A DNA stretch of 5,418 nucleotides from an uncultured Selenomonas sp. (GTDB lineage Bacteria; Bacillota; Negativicutes; Selenomonadales; Selenomonadaceae). Positions 1 through 4,163 of this stretch are shown here, in pieces (position 1 is the stretch's first letter; every line of letters starts with the position of its first letter). Below the pieces are notes generated by a model. It was given only the letters and a program-made list of their open reading frames with translations. It was not told the DNA's origin and made no database searches. The stretch lies in contig CALJPB010000193.1 of the NCBI GenBank assembly GCA_937981305.1, positions 1-5,418 on the forward strand. The letters are read 5' to 3'. Position numbers and translations under genes: made by a program.

Positions 1-89
1 ATGAGGCCGTGAACGCAGCGGCAAATGTCCCCGCTGCACCGGCTTACCCCGATGCAGCCGAGGCGGAGGATGTCGTTTCCTTCGCGTAA
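1..89 (+). CDS. C-terminal tail of an unidentified upstream protein (5' truncated by window edge)
   Basis: The reading frame that begins at base 3 is open from the window edge to TAA at 87-89, followed at once by a second in-frame TAA (90-92). The visible tail is 28 residues, rich in Ala, Pro, Glu and Asp, and ends in EDVVSFA. Such Ala/Pro/acidic tails are usually flexible and unconserved, so no family can be named. The double stop and the hairpin that follows about 20 bases later support a real gene end rather than a chance frame. The other two forward frames give no better explanation. Function is unknown from this fragment. Confidence 0.6.
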   Translation, partial: EAVNAAANVPAAPAYPDAAEAEDVVSFA

Positions 90-109
90 TAACGGTTTGT
101 TTTGACGAA

Positions 110-147
110 AAAGAAGCGGTCGCGTTGTGCGGCCGCTTCTTTGTGTT
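110..147 (+). terminator. Intrinsic terminator-like hairpin after the upstream gene
   Basis: Bases 110-123 pair with 129-142 over 14 bp (one G-T wobble at 120/132), around a 5-base GTTGT loop. The stem starts with AAAGAAGCGG and ends with CCGCTTCTTT. The T-rich part is the end of the stem plus TTTGTGTT, so the U-tract is imperfect. It lies about 20 bases after the double stop of the upstream gene and just before the toxin-antitoxin promoter, so it probably insulates the two units. Confidence 0.7.
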
Positions 148-173
148 GACATCTGTACGACTTCTGGTACAAT
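146..173 (+). promoter_or_regulatory. Sigma-70-type promoter of the yefM-yoeB operon
   Basis: A perfect -35 box TTGACA (146-151) is followed after 16 bases by TACAAT (168-173), 5/6 to the -10 consensus. Transcription should start near 180, leaving a short leader with the SD AAAGGA (181-186) before the yefM ATG at 196. This placement shows that the upstream in-frame ATG at 127, which lies before the promoter, is not the yefM start. Confidence 0.8.
154..171 (+). promoter_or_regulatory. Candidate YefM-YoeB autorepression operator
   Basis: TGTACG (154-159) and GGTACA (166-171) form an inverted repeat, with TGTAC and GTACA as perfect arms. Each is one base off the TGTACA core bound by E. coli YefM/YefM-YoeB. 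Their centres (156.5 and 168.5) are exactly 12 bp apart, the spacing I recall for the two E. coli operator repeats. The pair fills the spacer and overlaps the -10 box, so bound complex would block RNA polymerase. The match is read directly from sequence; binding is inferred. Confidence 0.65.
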
Positions 174-195
174 AAATGCGAAAGGATGTGATTGT

Positions 196-468
196 ATGGT
201 GGCGGTGAATTTCTCGGCGCTGCGCAGTAATCTGAAGACGTATTGCGACGCTGCGACGCGCGATGCGGAGACGATTGTCGTGACGCGTCGGAATGAGGAG
301 AATGTTGTGCTGATGAGCCTGGAGAGCTATAACAATTTGATGGAGAATGTCTTCCTGACGAGTGACCGCCGCAACTATGCGCATATTGTCGAGGGCATCG
401 AGCAGCTGCGCGCGGGGCGCACGGTGATGAAGGATACGGCAGAACTGGAGCGCCTCTCCGATGAATAA
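196..468 (+). CDS. yefM: YefM-family antitoxin (Phd/YefM), 90 aa
   Basis: This is the antitoxin of a type II toxin-antitoxin pair. It should bind and neutralise the YoeB product of the next gene and repress the shared promoter. The N-terminal half has the Phd/YefM DNA-binding fold signature: NFSALRSNL at 5-13, VVTRRN at 28-33 and VVLMSLESYNNL at 37-48, which lines up residue for residue with E. coli YefM. Arg10 and Arg31, the two arginines important for operator recognition in E. coli YefM, are both present. The C-terminal half (about 55-90) is charged and fits the toxin-wrapping, protease-sensitive tail. Length is close to the 83 residues of E. coli YefM. ATG 196 is chosen because AAAGGA lies 9 bases upstream and the promoter lies between it and the earlier in-frame ATG at 127. 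The end overlaps yoeB by 8 bases, so the two are probably translationally coupled. Confidence 0.93.
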   Translation: MVAVNFSALRSNLKTYCDAATRDAETIVVTRRNEENVVLMSLESYNNLMENVFLTSDRRNYAHIVEGIEQLRAGRTVMKDTAELERLSDE

Positions 469-718
469 GGTGTTTTCGGAGAATGCGTGGCGGGATTTCA
501 TGGAGTGGGTGCGCGAGGATCGCAAGACGGCGCGCAAGATCCACGAGCTGCTGACGGATATTGAACGCAACGGGCACGAGGGGCTAGGCAAGCCTGAGCC
601 GCTGCGCCATGCGCTGGCGGGCTATTGGAGTCGGCGCATTACGCAGAAGGATCGGCTGATCTATACGTTCGACGAGAAAAATATCTATATTGCCGCCTGC
701 AAGGGGCATTATGAGTAA
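461..718 (+). CDS. yoeB: YoeB toxin, ribosome-dependent mRNA endoribonuclease (RelE/YoeB fold), 85 aa
   Basis: YoeB binds the ribosome and cleaves mRNA in the A site, stopping translation when freed from YefM. The 85 residues match the family length and keep its main motifs: KPEPL at 44-48, GYWSRRI at 54-60, and the C-terminal KGHY at 81-84. The catalytic residues known from E. coli YoeB (Glu46, Arg65, His83, Tyr84) are all present at identical numbers, so the toxin is predicted active. One extra residue (Glu85) follows the usual terminal His-Tyr. The ATG lies inside the end of yefM (overlap ATGAATAA), with GGAG at 448-451 as a modest SD. This is the usual order, antitoxin before toxin, so the antidote is made first. 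A terminator hairpin begins at its stop codon. Confidence 0.95.
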   Translation: MNKVFSENAWRDFMEWVREDRKTARKIHELLTDIERNGHEGLGKPEPLRHALAGYWSRRITQKDRLIYTFDEKNIYIAACKGHYE

Positions 719-751
719 GCGCGGAGTCATGAGATGAGGCTTCGCGCTTTT
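717..751 (+). terminator. Intrinsic terminator of yefM-yoeB
   Basis: Bases 717-728 pair with 738-749 (AAGCGCGGAG against GCTTCGCGCTT with two G-T wobbles) around a 9-base loop, followed by TTTTC. The stem includes the last two bases of the yoeB TAA. The minus-strand gene ends at 751, directly against it. Read from the minus strand the hairpin is not followed by a U-tract, so it is best as a plus-strand terminator. Confidence 0.75.
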
Positions 752-1011
752 CACACAATATGATATTTCTTCCACGGGATCCGGTTCAGGCGGATGCTGC
801 TGAGAAAGTCTGCAATGTCCTTGCGCCCATAATACTCCGGTTTTCCGTCCGGCGTGAGGCTCATGAGGATGATCGGCATGCCGGGGAAGAAGCGCATGAG
901 GGCGCGTCGGGTCTGTGTCGACTTGATGGTGTAGCGCGTGACCTCGGGAGCGACGTGGATGATGGCGAAGGTCACGCCCTTCTCGATGATGACGGCTCCC
1001 TCGATGGTCAT
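751..1011 (-). CDS. Small conserved-looking hypothetical protein, 86 aa
   Basis: The frame reads leftwards from ATG at 1011-1009 to TGA at 753-751. A clear SD (AAAGGAG) lies 7 bases before the start on the minus strand, which both supports the gene and fixes the start. The protein begins MTIEGAVIIEKGVTFAIIHV and has a central FFPGMPIILMSL (about 41-52), then PEYYGRKDIADFL (about 58-70) and ends IPWKKYHIV. It has no signal peptide, no transmembrane helix and no recognised catalytic motif. The alternating hydrophobic pattern suggests a small alpha/beta soluble protein. The layout resembles small uncharacterised proteins I recall from Firmicutes, but I cannot name a family. It is convergent with yoeB and divergent from the atp operon. 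Function is unknown. The plus-strand frame over the same bases (760-1143) lacks these supports. Confidence 0.75.
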   Translation of the reverse strand: MTIEGAVIIEKGVTFAIIHVAPEVTRYTIKSTQTRRALMRFFPGMPIILMSLTPDGKPEYYGRKDIADFLSSIRLNRIPWKKYHIV

Positions 1012-1130
1012 GTATGCGCTCCTTTCGGTTGTGTTTGTTGGTCAAGATCCTCCCTCCGTTGCGCTGATGCGTGCCGATCGGGGAGCTCCTCTGCATTTTT
1101 CCCATTTTATCAGCGATTCCCTAATCTCAC

Positions 1131-1197
1131 ATTACAATATTAAATTGAAAAGAACCATTAAAATGAGGTTGCGGAAATGACGAGAAGTCCGTATAAT
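1131..1197 (+). promoter_or_regulatory. Main candidate promoter of the atp operon with AT-rich upstream element
   Basis: TTGCGG (1169-1174) is followed after exactly 17 bases by a perfect TATAAT (1192-1197), putting the transcript start near 1204. The -35 box is weak (3/6). The run 1131-1164 just upstream is mostly A and T, including ATTACAATATTAAATTGAAA, and could act as an UP element for the polymerase alpha subunit. No other position between 1012 and 1457 gives as good a pair. The resulting leader before atpI is about 250 nt. Confidence 0.7.
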
Positions 1198-1207
1198 GTG
1201 TGATAAA

Positions 1208-1240
1208 GGCTATGAATTGCATTATTGTGCGAATGTAGCC
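1208..1240 (+). promoter_or_regulatory. 5'-leader hairpin at the start of the atp transcript
   Basis: GGCTAT (1208-1213) pairs with GTAGCC (1235-1240). After a two-base bulge (GA) the stem continues with ATTGCA (1216-1221) against TGC-G-AAT (1228-1234, one bulged G), closing a 6-base loop. It starts only a few bases after the predicted transcript start, so it may protect the 5' end of the mRNA or act in a leader switch. No known riboswitch class was recognised. Confidence 0.4.
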
Positions 1241-1266
1241 ACACCTTATGATATTGACGGAAAAAT

Positions 1267-1284
1267 TTGTGAAGCTTTCCACAA
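1267..1284 (+). promoter_or_regulatory. Candidate Rex (NADH/NAD+ sensor) operator
   Basis: The sequence TTGTGAAGCTTTCCACAA matches the Rex consensus TTGTGAANNNNTTCACAA at 13 of 14 defined positions (C instead of T at 1279). The wider inverted repeat ATTTGTG (1265-1271) / CACAAAT (1280-1286) is perfect. Rex is a widespread repressor in Gram-positive bacteria that leaves DNA when NADH is high, and it is reported to control atp operons in Streptomyces. The site lies about 63-80 bases after the predicted start. It would therefore work as a roadblock, or act on a weaker second promoter that overlaps it (TTGTGA 1267-1272 with TATACA 1288-1293, spacing 15). Confidence 0.55.
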
Positions 1285-1302
1285 ATGTATACAGATGTGG
1301 AA
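1277..1302 (+). repeat. 26-bp near-perfect dyad overlapping the Rex-like site
   Basis: TTCCACA (1277-1283) and TGTGGAA (1296-1302) are perfect inverted arms. Centred on the same axis (1289.5) between them is the palindrome TGTATACA (1286-1293). Only the two base pairs linking arms and core (1284-1285 against 1294-1295) break the symmetry, so 22 of 26 bases are symmetric. It could be a second operator or an RNA hairpin, and it shares CCACA with the Rex-like repeat, so the two hairpins cannot form together. Confidence 0.6.
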
Positions 1303-1457
1303 GGGATTTTATTCTTTGCGTCGAATGTCGTAAGGGTACTGATATTCAACGAAGGCGGTACGCGATGTACGGCTCTGCAATCCAAGCGGAATGCGGGGGC
1401 GGTTTTCTTGCGTTTTTTAAGAAATCCGCTGCATCGTGGTACGGTCGGAGGAGGAAT

Positions 1458-1841
1458 ATGAGGCAGGTTTTATCGGCGTATCGGAGGCAGATTGTCCTCT
1501 CGTTTGCGGCGGCGGCGCTCGTGGGCTGCGGCACGCTTCTCCTTATGGGGGAGCTGCGGCTCGTTGGTGCGATGCTTGCGGGCACGGGGGCGGCAGCGCT
1601 CTACTTTGCACAGATGGCGCAGCGCATCATGCGTGCGGCGCGTCTGGGGGCGGCGGGAACGTCGCAGGTGCAGGTGGGGCTGGTGCTGATGCTCGTGCTG
1701 ATCGGGGCAGTCCTCTGGGCGGCGACGACGGCGGGCGTACACTATTTCTTCGCGGCGGTGGGAGGGTTTCTCCTCATGCACGCGATCATGATGGTGCAGC
1801 TGATCGTGCGGACGATACGCGCCGATAGACGAGGTTCTTAG
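1458..1841 (+). CDS. atpI: ATP synthase subunit I (AtpI family), 127 aa
   Basis: AtpI is a small membrane protein encoded first in many atp operons. It helps assemble or stabilise the c-ring and is not part of the final enzyme core. The sequence shows four hydrophobic helices at about 12-31, 33-54, 71-92 and 94-117. A basic loop follows helix 2 (QRIMRAARLG, 55-64), and the tail is basic (RTIRADRRGS). Family identity rests on size, topology and its place directly before atpB, since AtpI sequences diverge strongly. ATG 1458 is chosen because GGAGGAGG lies a few bases upstream. The frame is open back to 1248 and includes an ATG at 1365 (SD-like GAAGGCGG), which would add 31 residues; this is less likely because the added part is Cys/Gly/Arg-rich and unlike AtpI. 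The stop codon sits in the loop of a hairpin that leads into atpB. Confidence 0.85.
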   Translation: MRQVLSAYRRQIVLSFAAAALVGCGTLLLMGELRLVGAMLAGTGAAALYFAQMAQRIMRAARLGAAGTSQVQVGLVLMLVLIGAVLWAATTAGVHYFFAAVGGFLLMHAIMMVQLIVRTIRADRRGS

Positions 1842-1871
1842 AACCTCGGTAGGTAACTGGGGGAGACCCCC
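1830..1871 (+). promoter_or_regulatory. Two tandem hairpins at the atpI-atpB junction
   Basis: Hairpin 1: CGAGGTTC (1830-1837) pairs perfectly with GAACCTCG (1841-1848) around a 3-base TTA loop, and the atpI stop codon TAG (1839-1841) lies in the loop and first stem base. Hairpin 2: GGGGG (1859-1863) pairs with CCCCC (1867-1871) around AGA. Hairpin 2 ends 4 bases before the atpB SD (GGGAGG 1876-1881). Neither is followed by a T-run, so they are not terminators. Ribosomes finishing atpI would melt hairpin 1, which suggests an effect on atpB translation or mRNA stability. Confidence 0.55.
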
Positions 1872-1889
1872 CCGAGGGAGGTAGAGGTT

Positions 1890-2567
1890 ATGCACGAAAT
1901 CGGTGTTCGCGAGGCAGTGCAGATCGCCGGATTTACCTTCAATTCGCAGACGCTGGTGATGACGTGGATCTCGATGGTCGTCGTCCTCTTCATCGGTTGG
2001 CTCGCGACGCGCAATCTCAGGGTTGTGCCGACGTCGAACTGGCAGATGATGATGGAGACGGTGATCGAGGCGCTTCATGACCAGGTCGAGGAGAACATGG
2101 GCCCGCGTGGGCGTGGATTCCTGTCCACGTTCATCGTGTCGCTGTTCCTGTTCCTCCTCGTGTCGAATTGGATCGGTCTGATTCCGACGATGGCATCGCC
2201 GACAAACGATCTGAACACCACACTGGGACTGGCTCTGCTGGTCATCGTCATGATGCACGTCCTGGGACTTGCGGTGAAGGGGATGCACTATGTGGCGCAT
2301 TTCTTCCAGCCGGTCGCACCGTTCATCATCATCAACATTGTCGAGGAGGTTGCGAAACCGATCACGCTGTCGTTTCGTCTATTCGGCAACATCTTGGCGG
2401 GTGAGATTCTCATTCACATCCTGCTGCAGCTTCTCGGGAATGGCTCCACCATCCCCTCGGTGATCTGGCTGGCGTTCAGCGTGTTCGTCGGCATTGTGCA
2501 GGCGCTCGTCTTTACGATGCTCTCCACGGCTTATATTGGAGCAGCAATTAAGGGCGATGCCCATTAA
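1890..2567 (+). CDS. atpB: ATP synthase F0 subunit a, 225 aa
   Basis: Subunit a is the membrane stator that provides the two half-channels for the coupling ion and contacts the rotating c-ring. The diagnostic SFRLFGNILAGE motif is at 161-172. Its Arg163 corresponds to the essential Arg210 of E. coli and Glu172 to Glu219. Gln204 corresponds to Gln252, and E. coli His245 is replaced by Ser197, a variable position. The family segment SNWIGLIPT is at 92-100. Hydrophobic segments at about 22-40, 78-99, 112-130, 141-155 (shorter), 164-183 and 188-215 give the usual multi-helix layout. At 225 residues it is a compact version, as in many Firmicutes. ATG 1890 has GGGAGG 8 bases upstream. It follows atpI by 48 bases and is followed by an unusually long 230-bp gap before atpE. 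From this protein alone the coupling ion (H+ or Na+) cannot be decided. Confidence 0.97.
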   Translation: MHEIGVREAVQIAGFTFNSQTLVMTWISMVVVLFIGWLATRNLRVVPTSNWQMMMETVIEALHDQVEENMGPRGRGFLSTFIVSLFLFLLVSNWIGLIPTMASPTNDLNTTLGLALLVIVMMHVLGLAVKGMHYVAHFFQPVAPFIIINIVEEVAKPITLSFRLFGNILAGEILIHILLQLLGNGSTIPSVIWLAFSVFVGIVQALVFTMLSTAYIGAAIKGDAH

Positions 2568-2596
2568 CTCAGCGGCTCATTTTGGTGCATCTTTTT
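2556..2596 (+). terminator. Terminator-like hairpin with T5 over the atpB stop (possible partial terminator)
   Basis: GATGCCCA (2556-2563) pairs with TGGTGCATC (2583-2591, one bulged T at 2586), leaving a 19-base loop that holds the TAA stop of atpB, and is followed directly by TTTTT (2592-2596). The stem (5 bp plus 3 bp) is weak for a full terminator and the loop is large. It could attenuate rather than stop transcription, or simply mark an mRNA 3' end after processing. Confidence 0.35.
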
Positions 2597-2611
2597 CGCC
2601 CTCTCTGCGTC

Positions 2612-2669
2612 GACAAATCCTCCGCATAGGTTCCACTATGCGTCCGGTTTGTCTTCTTGATAGGACAAA
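2612..2669 (+). repeat. Imperfect 42-nt hairpin with a competing downstream partner
   Basis: CGCATAG (2623-2629) and CTATGCG (2636-2642) form a perfect 7-bp stem with a 6-base loop. On the same axis, GACAAA (2612-2617) pairs with TTTGTC (2648-2653), extended by a U-G and a C-G pair. A second copy of GACAAA (2664-2669) can pair with the same TTTGTC, giving a competing hairpin with a 10-base loop. The two outer pairings exclude each other. Confidence 0.55.
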
Positions 2670-2764
2670 AAATCTGTGCCAATCTGAACCACCTCGTTTA
2701 ATGCTCATCACCCTAAACGGACGGCGGTCACTAAGCTTTCTCGTGCAACATGCACATCATCTAA

Positions 2765-3049
<285 letters not shown>

Positions 3050-3088
3050 TTGAGATACAGCATGGATTTTGCAAAGGGGGCATAGGAA

Positions 3089-3613
3089 TTGAGCGAAATT
3101 ACGCAAGGGCTGATTGATCTCAACGGGACGCTGCCTGTCCAAATCATCAACTTCCTGATTCTCGTTGCACTCCTGCGTGCGGTGGCGTACAAGCCGATTG
3201 TCCGCATGATGGATGAGCGCAGGGCAAAGATTGCCGAGAGCATCGAAAAGGCGGACGCGGATGCGGCCGCTGCCGAGGCGACTCTCAATGAGTACAAGGC
3301 GCAGCTTGCCGCCGCGCGTACGAAGGCACAGGAGATCGTCGATCAGGCGGAGAAGCGTGCCGGCGAGGAGCGCGAGGCGAGCATCCAGGCGACGAAGCGC
3401 GAGATCGAACAGATGAAGAAGGCGGCCGAGGTTCAGATGGAGCGCGAGCGCGCCCATGCGGTCGAGCAGCTGAAGGCGGAGGTTGTCGCGCTGTCGCTCG
3501 CAGCGGCAGGCAAGATCATCCAGAAGAATCTGGAGGCGAAGGACAACGATGCCATCATCGGCGAGTTTATCGCAAAACTCGACGCGAACAAGATTGGTGA
3601 TGCGCCATGCTGA
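3089..3613 (+). CDS. atpF: ATP synthase F0 subunit b (peripheral stalk), 174 aa, TTG start
   Basis: Subunit b anchors the stator in the membrane and reaches up as a coiled coil to hold delta and F1. A single N-terminal membrane helix (about 15-34, PVQIINFLILVALLRAVAY) is followed by the family signature KPIVRMMDERRAKIAESI (35-52). A long Ala/Glu/Lys-rich coiled coil comes next (about 45-140). The C-terminal part (about 140-170) is the delta-contact region. Length is typical for the family. The start is TTG at 3089, with AAAGGGGG (3073-3080) 8 bases upstream. The only upstream in-frame ATG (3062) runs into TAG at 3083, so it cannot be the start, and the next in-frame Met codons lie past the membrane helix. 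The stop overlaps the start of atpH by 7 bases. Confidence 0.95.
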   Translation: MSEITQGLIDLNGTLPVQIINFLILVALLRAVAYKPIVRMMDERRAKIAESIEKADADAAAAEATLNEYKAQLAAARTKAQEIVDQAEKRAGEEREASIQATKREIEQMKKAAEVQMERERAHAVEQLKAEVVALSLAAAGKIIQKNLEAKDNDAIIGEFIAKLDANKIGDAPC

Positions 3614-4146
3614 ACATGGAACTTGCACGCAAGTACGCACGCGCAATCTTCGAGCTTGCCTGTGAGGATCATGCGCTCAAGGAGTACGGCGCGGATCTGG
3701 GGAAGGTGCAGCAGCTCTATCATGACTGCCCGGAGCTGAAGGCGTATCTCTGCAACCCGAACATCCAGCCGGAGGACAAGAAGTCTCTCCTGAAGGAGGT
3801 GTTCGAGGGCGGCGTGCGCGAGACGGTGCTGAACTTCCTCCTGCTGCTCATCGACAAGCGGCGCATGATGGTGTTCGACGCGATCCACGCGATCTTCGGC
3901 CAGCTCTCGAACGAGAAGCTCGGGATCGCTGTGGCGGATGTCACGACGGTGGACGCGCTCGCACCCGCGCAGCTGAAGGAGCTGACGGAGAAACTCGAGC
4001 GCATCACGGGCAAGCAGGTATCCCTGCGCGAGCACCGCGATCCCTCGCTCATCGGCGGCGTGGTGGTGCGCATCGGCGACCGCCGCATCGACGGCAGTAT
4101 CAAGGGACGTCTCGCAGCAATGACGGCAGAGTTAATGGCGAACTAG
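3607..4146 (+). CDS. atpH: ATP synthase F1 subunit delta (OSCP family), 179 aa
   Basis: Delta links the top of the F1 head (alpha N-termini) to the b stalk. The N-terminal helical domain begins MELARKYARAIFELA (4-18), the family's opening motif. The C-terminal domain carries the conserved block PSLIGGVVVRIGDRRIDGS at 146-164, followed by KGRLAAM. Length is standard (about 180). The ATG at 3607 overlaps the atpF stop by 7 bases. Only a weak SD-like GGTGA lies before it, so translation probably depends on ribosomes finishing atpF. The ATG at 3616 (residue 4) is an alternative start and matches the usual family N-terminus closely. A 17-bp gap leads to atpA. Confidence 0.95.
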   Translation: MLNMELARKYARAIFELACEDHALKEYGADLGKVQQLYHDCPELKAYLCNPNIQPEDKKSLLKEVFEGGVRETVLNFLLLLIDKRRMMVFDAIHAIFGQLSNEKLGIAVADVTTVDALAPAQLKELTEKLERITGKQVSLREHRDPSLIGGVVVRIGDRRIDGSIKGRLAAMTAELMAN

Positions 4147-4163
4147 CGGGGTGACAGCGAAAT

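Larger units (their letters stand above)
1012..1457. other. Divergent intergenic region and long atp leader, no convincing gene
   Basis: This 446-bp stretch separates the minus-strand gene from atpI. The left part (1012-1130) must carry the promoter of the minus-strand gene, but I could not find a convincing -35/-10 pair there; TAAAAT on the minus strand at 1109-1104 is the best -10 guess. The middle (about 1095-1165) is distinctly AT-rich. The right part holds the atp promoter (1169-1197), a hairpin (1208-1240), a Rex-like operator (1267-1284), an overlapping 26-bp dyad (1277-1302) and a larger imperfect hairpin (1385-1430). In that last one AGCGGA/TCCGCT and TTTCTT/AAGAAA pair, with a T6 run inside the loop. 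Two frames are open across 1285-1457, but neither has a good start and SD. Confidence 0.7.

Noticed and set aside
127..195. N-terminal extension of yefM from ATG 127
   Set aside because: It begins before the -35 box and within the upstream hairpin, has no SD, and the 23 extra residues have no counterpart in YefM; ATG 196 has an SD and gives a residue-by-residue match to E. coli YefM.
760..1143. 127-codon plus-strand frame opposite the 86-aa gene
   Set aside because: No SD, low-complexity Asp/Gly/His-rich product; the minus-strand frame has a clear SD and protein-like sequence.
1404..1424. Terminator or attenuator at the T6 run (1413-1418) in the atp leader
   Set aside because: The T-run is in the loop of TTTCTT/AAGAAA rather than after a GC-rich stem, and no stem of adequate length ends just before it.
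1248..1457. N-terminal extension of atpI from ATG 1248 (197 aa)
   Set aside because: The added 70 residues are Cys/Arg-rich without membrane character, cross the Rex-like site and the dyad, and lack an SD; the start at 1458 has GGAGGAGG and gives a normal AtpI size.
1470..2300. 276-codon minus-strand frame opposite atpI/atpB
   Set aside because: Rich in His, Arg and Gln, as expected of an antisense shadow of GC-rich coding DNA; no SD, and it spans two real genes.
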